In this document: positions 1 to 12,552 of the stretch, one piece after another
How positions within the stretch are numbered: position 1 is the stretch's first letter
Layout of the letters: each line of letters begins with the position of its first letter
Made by a program: the position numbers and the translations under genes
The notes under the pieces: generated by a model
Told to the model about the DNA's origin: nothing
The model's database searches: none
The model's input: the letters and a program-made list of their open reading frames with translations, nothing else
NCBI GenBank assembly: GCA_900155495.1
Contig: FTLJ01000733.1
Coordinates: 1-29,051 of the forward strand
Origin: Porogramme epimiltina
Lineage: Eukaryota > Basidiomycota > Agaricomycetes > Polyporales > Polyporaceae
Direction of reading: 5' to 3'
DNA length: 29,051 nucleotides

Positions 1-1329
1 ATTGGTTACCTATCACGTGCCTTCTTGTGGCGAGGAAAGCGAGGCGGGGCCACAGCCCGGCAAGTAATGATAAATCCAAGTAAAAGGAAAACAAAAGGGA
101 AGCTTTTATGGCCTGTGGCCAGCGATGCGAAACTCATGCGAAAAGTAGGATGACGCTTGCCTTTCGCGTGCATTTCCCGTCAACATAAATTCTCATATGC
201 CTGCCGTGATGATTACTTGAGCTCTAGTGCAAGGCTTGCGCGACATTTTACGCACTCTGGTAAGCAGGAGCTGGCCCCTCGATTAATAAGACAAGTACCA
301 ATCTTCGGAGGAGTGGGATAGACCACGGGCTGGGATGGCTTGTGTACGAGGCGTATGGGAGCGTGTGGTACCCCAGAACGCTTCCGCTAACACATTATGC
401 TGTGGAAACCTAAAGGATACCGGTGAGTTTAGCAATGGAGCGGGCGCGGACTGGCGTACTCAAGTACTTACCACTAAGCGAGCTATTATAAGCCCATTCA
501 GTGAGAAATGCGAAATGGATGTGGGAGGAATCTGGACATTATGCGACGATTTCAGGAGATTAAAAGCTAATGAAAGACATTCTGTAGAAACCAGCAGCTC
601 AGTTGCTCGATGGCGAAGAGCCAACAAGAACGACGGGGCCGTACAGTGGCGGGCCCGAAGTGCGATTGAGTGAACTATGACTTTTGTATTCCGAGGGGAG
701 TAATAAACCGATAAGTTTCATGTAGAGATGTCTTTGCGATCGTTGTGTGGGCTGGTTTCAATGGTGGCTTGTCTGAGGAGTCGAACGGCCATAGCGCGGG
801 GTCCTGACCCTCCGTCTTGTCTGTGACACAACCCGGGCAAGGCGTAAACGCCGCCACTTTCAAGCCGGCCATATTGCATGTAGCAGAGAGGATATAGTCT
901 CACCTCAAGGGCGATCCGCTGACCGCTAAAGACTAACGACTCTGATCATAGTCAATAGGTTCAGAGCCTCATGCGCAGTGCGCACCGTTTGATTTCAGGT
1001 TTGTGGTTCAGTGCGTGTTGGGCGCACGCGGCTTAGGAAGACGAGTGTGGTGAAGGTAAAACACAGTCGACTGGCCAAACGACAATCGGATGTTCATAGT
1101 GGATCTTGCTAAGTTGCGTGCAGAGACCGTCAGTCGGCGACGGTGATGAGAAATTTGCCAGACACGTCGGCGCTGGGTCAAGATTGGCGCCCGTAAGGCC
1201 CGACGCATACCATATTTGGCATATCCCGCCGCCACACACATGGCCATTTGATACAACCGGGTGCATCCAATAGACTATACACTACTGATCCCAAGGGCGC
1301 CGACGTAGACGTACTTAGGCTCCCAGAGG
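1..1329. other. Intergenic, no supportable gene
   Basis: No reading frame here has a recognisable product, a convincing set of introns or fungal coding character. The longest open stretch (335-673, plus, 112 codons) has mixed composition, no domain-like pattern and no continuation through splice sites. The right edge is the 3' end of the GH31 gene, so part of this stretch is presumably its 3' untranslated and termination region. I see no repeat or RNA gene in it. Confidence 0.6.
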
Positions 1330-4300
1330 TCAGTCTAGCTCGATAGTGAACTCAGAATTGAACGGAATCCCCAAGCTCACGTCCAGGACGCCCGTCTCCT
1401 CATCGAACGTCACCTTGCTCTTCTCCACTACCTTCCCGTTGAACCTCACTCCTCCTGGAGCCTTCTCCACGCCCGCGAACCGGACCCGCTTGACGTTCAC
1501 GCCCGTTGCGTACCCAAAGTGGCCCTCCACGGTGAGCCGCCCTCGCGCGAACGCGAACGCGATCTCCGTCGTGCGCGCGGGCACGACCGAGACGCCGTCG
1601 TCGAGGTACAACGCACCCGCGGCAGTGCCGTCCGCCGCGGGCGCGACGACGAGCTCAAAGTCCGTGAGGCGCAGCGCCGTGGTTGTCGACGCGCCCGCCC
1701 CCCGTAGCGGAAGCACCGCGCCGCCAATTATGGACACCGGGATAGACGTAAAGTCCACGCCGGCGAGCGTCGTCGCGCCCGCACCGCGCGACGCCGCGAG
1801 GCTGTGGAAGTCGTAGAGGAGCGCGCCGGGCGGGAAGTACGCGTCGACGGCGGTCGCGTTCTCCGCGAGGACGGGCGAGACGAGGACGGAGGGACCGAAG
1901 AGGAACTGTGTGTCGATCGCGAACGTCGCGGGGTCGCGCGGGAAGGCGTACCAGAGCGGGCGGAGGACGGGCGTGCCGTCCGTCTTGGCCGCGTGCACCG
2001 CGGTGTAGAGGTAGTCGAGGAGGCGGTAGCGCGTGTCGAGCGCGTTCTTTGCGGCTTGCGTCACGAGCGGCCAGCGGTAGAACTCCTGGCTGATCGAGGT
2101 GTCCGAGTTATGCTGCGAGTGTGCTCAGGGTCTGCTTTCAGGTGGCGTCGGACACGTGCGAGGAGCACTCACGTTGCGCATGAACGGGTAGAACGCGCCG
2201 AGCGTCGCCCACCGCGCGCACAGCGTCTCCGTCGTGTTCTCCGCGTACCCACAGATGTCCGCACCGACCATCGGAACGTGAAACACACCCGCCATGTTGA
2301 GCACGCCCGCAATGGACTGCTTGTAGTGGTCCCACTGGCTGAAGTTGTCCCCGAGCCACTTGCCGACGCGCGTGCCCGCACCCGCGAACGTCGAGCGGGT
2401 GATGACGAGAGTGCGGAGCCCTGGTCGGCGCGCAAGCATCGCGTTGTGCGTCGCGGTGGACATCATCGTCCCGTAGAGGTTGTGGGTGTCGTACTCTATC
2501 AGGCCGTTCGCGTGCACGGCGTCGGTCTGTGGGGTGGCGCCGTGTGTTAGGTACCTTCAAGGAAGAGAGCTCAAGGTACTTACGTAGGCAGTCTTGTCTG
2601 ATAGAGCACCGGACCCCGCGAAGTTGGCGATCGCGTAAGGGGGGTTCTGCACGTCGTCTCCGCTGTGATCGAGGCGCTTGCGGTTCTGAGGTTGAGTGAA
2701 GATCGTCGCGTTCGGTGGAGGCGGTGAAGTAGTGCGCGCAGGCGGAAGATCCATCTGGCGCGCTTGTTCAAAGGGGTCTGTGCAAGGGTAGCTGCAGAAC
2801 TGCTCGCGGTTTCTAGTTTAAGAAGTGCAGTGAGGATGGGAGAATGCGCGTACTCACACTAGAGGGCTCGTTGACGTCTATCCAGGCTCCGTCGATGTCG
2901 ATGCCAGTGTCAGGGTTGTAGAAGAGCTGGAACTCGTTGGTCCAATAGCTGTGAAACATAGGTTGGCTTGCGTAGTTCATGGGATTGAAGAAGATACACG
3001 CACTCTTGGGTCTTATCATTGAACCAGTCGGGCCACGCAGTGACACCTAGATAACGCACGCGGCCTGTTAGCATACTCTAGATAGCGTCTGGACTAGCAT
3101 ACCTGGCCACATAGCCCCGAGGAAGGGGCTGCTGTTGTTGGCCGCATTGAGCCAGATGTCGGCGGCAGTGCCACGATCGAACGGCCCATAGCTTTCTCCG
3201 GGGAGATAGGCCACCGCCGGGTCAGTCATGAGCACTAGAAGCGCAAGTCAGTTCCCGATGAGGTCCATAGCTAGAAACAGCCCACCATAATGTTGGTCAT
3301 GAGCATGTAGGTACGAAACGATCTCGCGCATGCGATCCAGCGGGAAGTACTGGGGGTCGACCGTAAATATCCGTCGCCGATCCATATAGTCTAAGAATAG
3401 ACGTCAGCGCGAGTGGCCGCCGGGTGCTGCGTGGGGCAGAACGCACCAATGTCGGTCCACATCGTCTCGAGCGGGATGCCCGCCGCGGAGTAGTTTGTGA
3501 TGACTTGCGCGACATCGACATAGTCTGTGCTGCGACGTGAGCGTGGGCGTATGTGTGAATGCACGCCCGCTCTTACTCTGATACCCGAAGCGGCACTGGT
3601 GCAGCCCCAACGACCAGTACGGCACCTCGGCGGGCGTTCCGACCACCTCGGCGTACTGGCGCACAAGCGCGAGGGGGTCGCTCTCGCTCCCCGCGAGGAA
3701 GTAGAAGTCGAGCACTCCGCCGATGATGTTGTACTCGAGCGTGGTGTGCGGGCCCTCCGTGTCGTTGATCTTGACGTCCATCCCGTTCGAGCTCGCGAGG
3801 AAGACGCCGTGCGTGCCCGTCGCGCGGTGCTCAAAGTACACCGGGTGGTTGCTGTACAGGTTCGTGCCCTGCGGGACGCCGTACGCGTCGCGCGACCAGA
3901 GCGTGCGCGTGTAGTTGTGCGTCGGGAGGCGGAACGGGTCTGTGTGCTCGCCAAGGCCGTAGAGGTTCGCGCCCGCGGGGAGGTCGGTCTTGACGCGGAG
4001 GTATTGGGGCTCGAAGATGATCGGGTGGGAGGCGGTCGAGAAGAGGACCTCGTGCGTGGATGCGCGGTAGATCGAGAACGCGAAGGGGGAAGAGGTGTAG
4101 TTGAAGCGGATGTTGGATGTCAGTGGACTCGAGAGTGGGTTGGCCTTGGGTCGGGGAAGGACTGATTGGGGCACTTCATATCGTGCTTCTGAAGGGTCTG
4201 TGATCTTGAGGTGTATGCGGTCCTCTAAGCTCGAAGGAGAGCCATTAGAGTGCATAGATAGGGAGAAGTGCGCCCATACTTACTAGACTCGTACGTAACC

Positions 4301-4512
4301 TCGAGCTTGAGCTTCTCGATGTCCGTGCCGAAGACGTTGCAGGCCTTGCCGTTGAGAACGAGATCTGCAGTGAGCTGGTGGCCCCGGTCGACGACATTTC
4401 GGGCTGCATAGCCTGGACATGCGTCGAGCACCTTTGGATCGGTCACCGTCGCGACTGCGAGGATGATAACATGGCCGACAAGGGTGAACCTAAGCGCGGC
4501 GCGGAGAAGCAT
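1330..4512 (-). CDS. Secreted GH31 alpha-glucosidase, 10 exons, 894 aa
   Basis: A glycoside hydrolase family 31 enzyme that releases glucose from non-reducing ends of alpha-glucans or oligosaccharides, probably extracellular or wall-associated. My exons (minus) are 4512-4284, 4224-3577, 3524-3447, 3390-3286, 3234-3103, 3046-2998, 2948-2858, 2799-2584, 2526-2173 and 2112-1330. They sum to 2685 nt, exactly 895 codons. The start at 4512 gives a hydrophobic signal peptide ([20 protein letters not shown]). Family landmarks follow: [23 protein letters not shown] across an intron, ETMWTDIDYMD across an intron, and the nucleophile motif WIDVNEPSS (Asp about 438). The acid/base motif is [12 protein letters not shown] (Asp about 576), then [10 protein letters not shown] and [19 protein letters not shown] across the last intron. 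A beta-sandwich C-terminus ends EFTIELD. Length fits fungal GH31 enzymes. The splice at exon 6/7 is the least certain, since its donor (GTATCT) was chosen to keep the frame. Exact substrate preference cannot be read from the sequence. Confidence 0.95.
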
Positions 4513-5371
4513 AGCTCGGTGAGGTGGGGGTGCCCACACACGGAGCCGGGACCTTCGCCGACGGGGGTCATTCTTATGTATGGCACCCGCGCCCATAAGG
4601 GTGGTCCGCCCCGTCCCGGTGCACGTCAGAAGGTCGTAGTAGCGAACTCGAGTGCCGTCAGCAAGCTTCTCTTCGCCTTGAGGGCGAGCGTCCACTTGAC
4701 GGCGCGAGGCCACTCATGTGACCCTGCTCTGATCACGTCGGGTGTAGGAAGACGCATCCTTTGCCGGGATGCTTCTCGGAGTGTACAGGGCATCTGTAGG
4801 AAGGCGCTCCAGCGTCTGGTGCCGCGTGGCCGAAGAGGGGCGAGATGCGAGCGGTGCTTACGGAAAGGCAATTGTTATGCGAGGCGGCGGCGGTTTTGGG
4901 ATGAGAATCGGAGGTCGAGGCGTTCGGTGAGGCGAGATTGCCTCGTCGGTCGTGCAAAGGTGCGAGCAAGGTATGCATCTCTCCATTTTCTAACTTCCGA
5001 AGAGTTTCGACAAAGGCTAGACAATATGAAGGCTGTTTGTCGAACCTGACCAAAAATCCGGGAAAAGGGAGCCTTTTCCTAGGGCAAATCGTGGGTATGA
5101 GGATTGAGGTTTTCAGCAAACCTTCGCAAGAAGTCGACCCAGAGGATGTAAAGCACAGAGCCCTCTACTACAGAGTAGGTCATGGAGCAGTGCCCACTCT
5201 TGCCGTGGCTGGATACGAGACGATATCATTAGCGTCTGTGTGCAGTAGAATCGCCGTGCTGCCGGCGTACTTACCCCGACGTGTTCCTCTTTCCCAACGT
5301 CCATCTCCGCCTCCAGCTTCTCCAACGCAGCCAGCGGAGCAGAAGACGAGCACGAGTAGAGAGCGTAAGCC
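4513..5371. promoter_or_regulatory. Divergent intergenic region between GH31 and ABC genes
   Basis: This 859-bp gap separates the start codons of two divergently transcribed genes, so it must carry both promoters. The last roughly 90 bases before the transporter ATG (about 5281-5371) are rich in C and T with short purine breaks, a common feature near fungal transcription starts. I see no clear TATA box and no operator I would name. Open frames inside (for example 4378-5049 plus) lack coding character. Confidence 0.5.
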
Positions 5372-8300
5372 ATGGACCAGCCCAAAGACTGGTTCGACGT
5401 CGAGGTCGACCAGATCACCCTCGCCCCAATCGTGTCGGGCGCTTCTGTGACCCAAAGGTGGGTGGCCGGGCCGCGCATCGCGCGACCGACTCCGACGCGA
5501 CGCGACGCGCCCTTTGCTGAACGCGTCCTACCTCTAGGCTCGACTCCCTCATCGTTCCCGTATACGTCGGCGTGATTTCTGCCCTCATTTTCCTTCTGCA
5601 GTCATATAAAGGGCTTCTTCGCAAAGTAGACGAAGACATTAAAGAAGATGGAGAGCGCTCGTTCTTCCGGAGAAGGCTTGAGATCATAGGAGGCGGCAAG
5701 ATTTACGCGTTTAGGGTCGCGCAAGCCCTCGACGTCCTCGCCTTGTGGGGCATCTCTGTCGTGGAGCTCGCCCTCTCACTCAAGAAAGATGAGGCCACAC
5801 CTGCCAGCATCCCCTTCGTTGTGCAAATCACGCACTGCGCGCTCTATGTGAGTACTTCTCGTAGGCGGTACCCCCCGATCTCCAGCTATGAGAATATCGC
5901 TCGTTGGTGCGTTTGGAACGTTGCGTGAGGGCATACTCGCGCTACGGAGTCGGCACACATGGCGCATATGGCAGCCGCTTGGTTTCGGCCATGGTACAGA
6001 CGGTGGGGAGATCCACACCACAGAATGCTGCGATCTATCCACGAGCCAGCCTAAACGACCGTTTGGAACGTAAGTAGGACGCGCCCGTTCTATTTTGGCC
6101 TTCTTGAAGGGGTTATGTACCATTCTTTGATCTCGTCGAACTATATTACGGAATAGCGACTGAACGTGTCCTCATATCCTACAGGCGTATCTCTCCGTCT
6201 TGGCTCTACTCTCGCTCTTCGGAGGCGCGCACGTCAGCTTCCGCGCGTACGCGCACGGCTCCTGGGTGCTCGCGTCCCTCTGGGGAGCATATATATACCG
6301 TGACGTCTGGCCGCTCGCGACCATATCGCTCTCTCCCGTTGACGAAGCCGAGGGCGCGCTCGTATGGGTGAAGTTGGCGCTTCTTACGGTCGCGGGCGTC
6401 GTCGTCCCGCTTAAGGTTCCTCGCAAGTACGAACCCGCCAACCCTGAGGTGCGTGCCCCGCGTCTACGTAGCCTTTTGTGCTTATATTCCGGTGGTAGGA
6501 CGTTTTGGATGCGTCGCCCGAGCAGACCGCCTCCCTGTGGGCGCTGTCCACGTACGTCTTCGTGTCGCCGGCGGTGTGGCTTGCATCCAGGATGCCCCAT
6601 CTGCCGTACGAGATGTTACCGCCATTGGCGGACTTTGACCACTCCAAGAACCTCGTCGGCCACAGTTTCCAGGTATGCAGGAACCTACTGTGGTCGTGCA
6701 TCCTGAGCCCCTTCTAATGCATTGCTACGTGTAGTATCTTGACCCCATTCTGAACAAGTCGCGCGTGCACCTCGGTATCAAACTCGTTAGAGTGTTCTGT
6801 AAGTCAATGGCACTCCAGTCATGCACCCTTGCTCATGTGTGGGACAGCCGTAGAGCTGTGCCACCTCGCTGCGGTATCGATCGTTTCCGTATGTTGGCTC
6901 AATCTAGTGTCCCGGACCAGGCACTCATTTCGGTATGGTTTAGGTCATCGCCGCGTTTGCAGTACCAATCAGCATCAACAACATATTAATGTGCGTGGTT
7001 TCCTTTCAGCGACATCTTAGTCGTGATGCACATACTCACAGCCTGTCCAGCTACCTAGAGAGCGAAAGTAGAGACAATATCCCCATAAAGCCCTGGTTCT
7101 GGATTGTGCTCTTCTTCGTCGGAAGTTTGTTCAAGAGCATCTCGGACGCGTGGTTCGTGTACAAGGCGGTACGTTACTACTTCTCTCACCACCTCCGCCT
7201 TACCCTTTCCACCTCTGGCTCACGCTTCCCGTCCATCCGCAGGCCCGCGTTAATGTTCGTATGCAAGCAGTCATCACAGAGGTCGTGTTCGAGCATGCGT
7301 TGCGCGTCCGCATGAAGGCCGAGACCTCCGATGACGTCACCTGCCAGAGTGATGTACCCACTGCTGTTCCTACACTGGATGACGCATCACAGGCTGAAGA
7401 CGTCGCAGTCCATGATGGCGGCGACAATGTCAGTGAAGAAACGACCACTATTACCACCTCTGTCAAAGGAAAAGGCAAAGGCAAAGACTCCGACATGAAT
7501 AGTGCAACGAGCAAGAATCGGGCATCCGTAGAGCCCGTGGAAGCAAAGACGGGCGCAAGAAGAAACCTCATTGGGCGCATAAACAACTTGGTTTCGAGCG
7601 ACCTGAGCAGCCTGGACTGGGTGAGCGCGCACGCCGTCTTCACCAGTGAGTTCTCGTTGCGCTGTCACGGACGGACGCAAGTTGGAATGACCTCTTTCGT
7701 TCAGCAATCAAAGGTCCTATACGGATTGTTTTGTGCATGGTTTTCTTGCAGCAGATCCTCGGCTGGAGGTGCGCTGCATTCCGGTGTTCCTTGCCCGACC
7801 CTCGTATTAAAGATCTCTGTGACATCTCGCAGCGCTTGGGTCGGCTTCGCGACCTTGATCGCCACTCTTCCTATCCCTGGGATCATCACTAAGGGCATCC
7901 GTAACACGCAGCGGGAGAAGATGGAGCGGGTATGACTCTCATTATCGAGCATATCAACACGACTCACTCCTGGGTTCTGCACAGACGGATGCGCGCGTCC
8001 AGCTCGTTACTGAGAGTGAGTCTCGATTTTGTTGAGTTAACGTCCGCTTACGCATCTCCCCTAGTGATGAACGTCATCCGCATGGTCAAGCTCTTTGGAT
8101 GGGAGCCGAGGATCACTGCTCAGATAAACGAGAAGCGTGAAGAGGAACTGGTGTCCGTGCGGAAGACCCGGATCCTTACCATGTGGAACAACCTTTTCAA
8201 GTGGGTCATGTTCCACTCGCTGCTCATACAGAGGGTTCGATGCTAAGCTTGTTGATCTCGCAGTTTTCTCATTCCGATCTTTATCATGCTTGCTACCTTT

Positions 8301-11300
8301 TTCACCTACGTGCGTTACTTGTCATAGTAACCCCCCTCCCGAATGGGCTAACTGCCATTTTAGGCGGTCGTTATGAAGGGATCCCTTTCCGGTATGCGTC
8401 TATCCTCCGACGCCCGCTTGCTTGACTTACCCTTGCGCAGCGTCGAAGGTCTTCTCTGCGATGTCTGGTGAGTCGCGATTGCTTTCCCATGAAGTACTCC
8501 ATGATGACAGTGCTTGGGCAGTGTTCGAAATCCTACGTAGCGATATCGCCGCCACCTTCTATATCATCCCGAACTTAATCCAGTCTATTGTCGCGATCGA
8601 GCGCATCGGCGACTTCCTCTACAATGTCGGTTCCGCCCTAGTGCTACTCTCAGCTCATCACTGATTTCGTCGACTCCTAGACTGAGCTCATCGGCGAGTA
8701 CGCCGAACTCTCTGTGGTCGACACAGCCCCCTTCCCTGCGGCTGGGCTCGTCCCCGAGTCGCGCAAGGACAGCATCGGTATCCGAAATGCCTCCTTCACC
8801 TGGGCCGCCCACTCCATGCAGAGCGTCCCGGCCACTCCCGGAGGCGCTCTCCTCCGCGTATTCGTGCTCAGCATCGACGACGAGGTCCTCTTCGGCCGCG
8901 GCAAGGTCAACCTCATCGTCGGGCCGACTGGCGCGGGCAAGACGTCGCTCCTCATGGCGCTGCTCGGCGAGATGCACTACCTCCCTCGGGGCTCCGATTC
9001 GTTCGTGAGTCTACCGAGGGATGGCGGGGTGGCGTATGCTGCGCAAGAGAGCTGGGTACAGAGCGATACCATCAAGGTGCGTCGGGTAGCTGCGTGGCTG
9101 GCGGCCTGCGCTAACTCTCTTGGTAGAATAATATTGTCTTTGGGTCTCCGTTCGACGAGGTGCGATATAACAAAGGTTGGTAAAATCTCGTATGTTATTA
9201 GGAAATATCCTCATTGATTTTCGTTACAGTCATCGATCAGTGCGCGCTCAGGCACGACCTGAGTCTCTTCGACGCGGGCGATCAAACTGAGGTAGGAGAG
9301 AAGGGCATTACTCTCAGGTGAATGCGAGCTCTACTTCGCGGCGTCCTGGAGCTTACTTCAGATCTAGCGGCGGCCAGAAGGCACGTCTCACCCTCGCGCG
9401 GGCGGTCTACTCCAGCGCGGAGATCGTTCTGCTCGACGATGTAAGCTATGAAACATTGCTTGTCAACCGAAACGCGACCGCGAAACTCATCCACGATGTT
9501 AGATTTTGGCAGCACTCGACGTCCACACCTCGCGCTGGATCGTGGACAAGTGTCTCAAAGGCGATCTCCTCGCTGGGCGTACTATTATTCTTGCGGTGAG
9601 ACCCCCCGCTTCTGTACCCAGCTCTGACTCTGAGCACGTCTCGCCAGCTAGACTCACAACGTCGCTATGGTCAGCCCCATCGCAGACTTCGTCGTCGGAA
9701 TGGGCTCCGACGGCCACATTCTCAGCAAAGGCTCGCTCTCGAACGCGCTCGCGCATGATGCGAAGCTGCTGAAGGAGCTCCAGCGGGAGAGCGAGGATAT
9801 GGCGAAAGTCAAGCCGGAGCTCGAACAGGAGGTCCACGAGGATGCCAAGGCAAAGCGATCTGCGGGAAAACTGGTTGTTGAGGAAGAAATCGAATTTGGC
9901 CATGTCGGTTTGAAGGCGGGTAAGTTCTACAGCCACTCTACTCGGAGGCTTGAGAATTGAGAACTAATCTTGCCATTCTGTACAGTATGGCTGTTCTTCG
10001 GGAATGCATCGCGGCAGCCTGTTGCGTTCTGGACAATGTATGTTGGGCTCTGGGTCATCCGCCATCTCCTGACGAACATCCAGGTAGGACGCGTTTTTAA
10101 GTGTTGTAACGTGGTTTGATGTTCTGACCGTGCTTCGGTTACAGACGTGGTACCTTGGTTACTGGGCCACGCAATACGAGACGCACCCTCCCGATGAAGT
10201 TAACGTCGCTCAGTAAGTTAGTTATTTTCCGCGTGGATGAGAACGCTGACACCTTGTTTAGTTACCTCACGGTATATACAATCTCCGTAATAGTGGGCAT
10301 GTTCTTCGCAGCAGCCTGCGCCATATGTTTCGTCATTGGCGGCCTCCGTGCTGGGAAGGTCATTCATGAAATGTTGGTGGTCTCTATCATGAGGACCACG
10401 CTTCGGTGGTTAGACAAAACGCCTACTTCGCGCATCATCGCTCGGTGCACGGAAGACATTCAAGCACGTACGTTTGCAGTGCATAGCTTATAATATGAGC
10501 TACGACTGACTTGACGTCGCAGTGGATACAAAGATCCCGCACAATATCGAGCAATTCATCCAGATGGCTGTGTTTATGCTGCTGAAGATGCTCGCTGTCG
10601 TCGCATTCTCACCCGTCTTCATGGGCCCTTCCATCATTGTCGCTGCCGCGGGCTATATTTGTGGTAATATCTTTGTGAAGGCTCAACTCTCGGTCAAGCG
10701 TGAGATGAGCAAGGCCAGGGCCCCGGTTCTAGGACACTTTGGGGCTACCATCAGCGGAATCAGTGAGTCCTCGTTCTGAAGAACCCGTATGTCGAAATGT
10801 CTGACGCTATCTTTCCCCCGGTAGCTTCCGTCCGTGCGTATGGCAAGCAAGAGGACTTCAAGCAGGAGTCGCTTCGGCGCATCGACTGCTACAGTCGTGC
10901 TGCGATCACGCACTTCAACTTGGACCGGTAAGAGGGTATATTTAAACCTGAGGCCACTCGTTCTTATTAACTCTCATGTCAGTTGGGTGGTCGTCCGTCT
11001 CGATTTTATCGGCATCTTGTATACCACGGCTCTCGCGGCATACCTTACATACGCCGCATACTTAAGTGCTTCTGATGCAGGTTTCTCGCTCAATATGGCT
11101 GGTATGTTCCCTGGCCCGCGTGTCGTTCGTTGAGACCCTCAGCTTACACGCAATGTTCCAGCGGCGTTCAGCGGTACTGTCTTGCAATGTGTTCGCGTTT
11201 TCAACGAGTTTGAGGTTGCTGGTAAGGTCATGTGAAATGTGTCTGTGTTGCCAGCCTGACGAAGATTCAGGCAATAGCCTAGAGCGTATGCAACAGTACC

Positions 11301-12306
11301 TCACCATCGAGCATGAACCTGAGCCGACCCCTGCTGGCATTCCTCCCGCATACTGGCCTGCCAGTGGTAGCCTCTCGGTTAGAAATCTGACGGCTCGCTA
11401 CTCCCCCGCTGGTTCCAAGGTTCTTCATGGAGTTTCGTTCGAAGTTAAGGCTGGAGAGCGCGTTGGAATCGTCGGTCGGACAGGCAGCGGCAAGGTGTTT
11501 GCTGCCGTTCACCATCTACATTCCTAGCGCTGATATGGACCCCTCTAGAGCTCACTCACGCTTGCGCTACTCCGTTGCATCCTCACGGAAGGCCAAGTCA
11601 TTTATGACGGTCTTGACGTCGGAAAGCTCAACCTAAACGCCCTCCGCTCTAGCGTCACCATCATCCCGCAAGTGGTCAGTCAAAACGGTTGCCTCGTTCC
11701 CCTCCTTGCTCACCCCCCGAACACAGCCCGAGCTGCTCAGCGGCACCCTCCGCCAGAACCTCGACCCGTTCGGCGAGCACTCCGACGCGACACTTAACGC
11801 CGCGCTCCGCTCTGCCGGTCTCGCCAGCTCACAGCACAACGCCGACCGGTCACGCCTCACACTCGACAGCGCGATAGCAGGCGGCGGCGCGAATCTCTCG
11901 GTCGGGCAGCGCCAGATCGTCGCGCTCGCGCGCGCGCTTGTGCGCGGGAGCAAGCTCCTTGTGTTGGATGAGGCAACGTCCGCGGTCGACTTCGAGACGG
12001 ACGCGGCGGTCCAGGCGGCCCTCCGGACGGAGCTCGGGCGGGACGTCACGCTCCTCACGGTCGCGCATCGTCTTCAGACTATCATGGACTCGGACAAGAT
12101 CGTAAGTTGCTTCTTATTGCTTGGTTGAGGAACGGTGTTGATGGTCCCTTTCATAGATGGTCCTCGATGTTGGAAGCATAGTTGAATTTGGCAAGCCGAG
12201 CGAGCTTCTCGAGAATGAGCAGGGCAAGTTTCGAGCACTCGTTGATGAGAGCGGGGACAGAGAGAAGCTTTACGCGCTAGCAAATGCGGCCGGCTTGTTG
12301 TCGTGA
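5372..12306 (+). CDS. ABCC (MRP/YOR1-like) ABC transporter, 34 exons, 1593 aa
   Basis: A full-length ATP-driven exporter of the multidrug-resistance-associated (ABCC) subfamily, with an N-terminal extra membrane domain and TMD1-NBD1-TMD2-NBD2. Exons: 5372-5457, 5538-5847, 6185-6448, 6499-6672, 6735-6798, 6848-6888, 6944-6990, 7051-7168, 7243-7645, 7705-7768, 7833-7929, 7985-8015, 8065-8200, 8264-8309, 8364-8391, 8441-8467, 8522-8625, 8681-9076, 9127-9175, 9230-9317, 9362-9440, 9503-9595, 9652-9919, 9986-10083, 10145-10212, 10262-10467, 10523-10762, 10825-10927, 10983-11101, 11162-11221, 11271-11494, 11549-11674, 11727-12101, 12157-12306. They total 4782 nt, exactly 1594 codons. NBD1 has Walker [10 protein letters not shown] (about residue 761), Q-loop AAQESWVQ, signature SSGGQKAR, Walker B IVLLDD and H-loop ATHN. 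NBD2 has Walker A GRTGSGKSS (about 1371), signature NLSVGQRQ, Walker [13 protein letters not shown] and VAHRL. NBD1 has Asp where NBD2 has catalytic Glu, the usual ABCC asymmetry. A lysine-rich polar linker (GKGKGKD) lies in the first half. Substrate is unknown. Several small exons (27-49 nt) carry some boundary uncertainty. Confidence 0.95.
5848..6184 (+). other. Unusually long intron 2 of the ABC gene, with a 12-bp direct repeat
   Basis: This is the longest intron of the transporter (337 nt, the others about 49-95). It starts GTGAGT and ends CTACAG. The 12-mer CGTTTGGAACGT occurs twice, at 5910-5921 and 6060-6071, enclosing 138 bp. The spliced frame joins cleanly across it (ITHCALY to AYLSVLALL), so no missing exon is needed. 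Confidence 0.75.
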
Positions 12307-12552
12307 TTTGACGTACTTTATGGCTTCGTTGTCACGTGATGTATCTGGCGTACACCCACGCTCCTGAGTTCTTAGGCTCGGTGAACGGACCTAGTCGGAC
12401 TATGTTTCGGATATTGGAACGGTGATGCTCTCGATCGATTGAACAGTCATACTACTAGTAGTGGTTAGTTGAATACACGGTACTGGTCTGCGTACAGATT
12501 CTGTGTCGAGTGCCCAAGGCAAGACACGGTGAGAGTACTAAGTACTGATGGT
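12307..12552. other. Convergent intergenic gap and left edge of the tandem array
   Basis: A short gap between the transporter stop and the end of gene A1 on the other strand. From about 12355 onward it resembles the stretch before A2 (about 17530-17705). Shared words include TGAACGGACCTA, AGTGGTTAGT and GGTTCACGTCGCAAACACC. The segmental duplication therefore begins just past the transporter's 3' end. Confidence 0.55.

Noticed and set aside
335..673. Open frame of 112 codons on the plus strand
   Set aside because: No recognisable motif, no splice continuation and no copy elsewhere; its length is expected by chance in GC-rich DNA.
4378..5049. 223-codon plus-strand frame in the divergent region
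   Set aside because: It overlaps the first exon of the GH31 gene on the other strand, has Arg/Cys-rich shadow composition and no domain.
7738..7755. TTTTCTTGCAG as a splice acceptor in the transporter
   Set aside because: The frame is open through it ([14 protein letters not shown]), and using it would remove part of a membrane helix that the family has.
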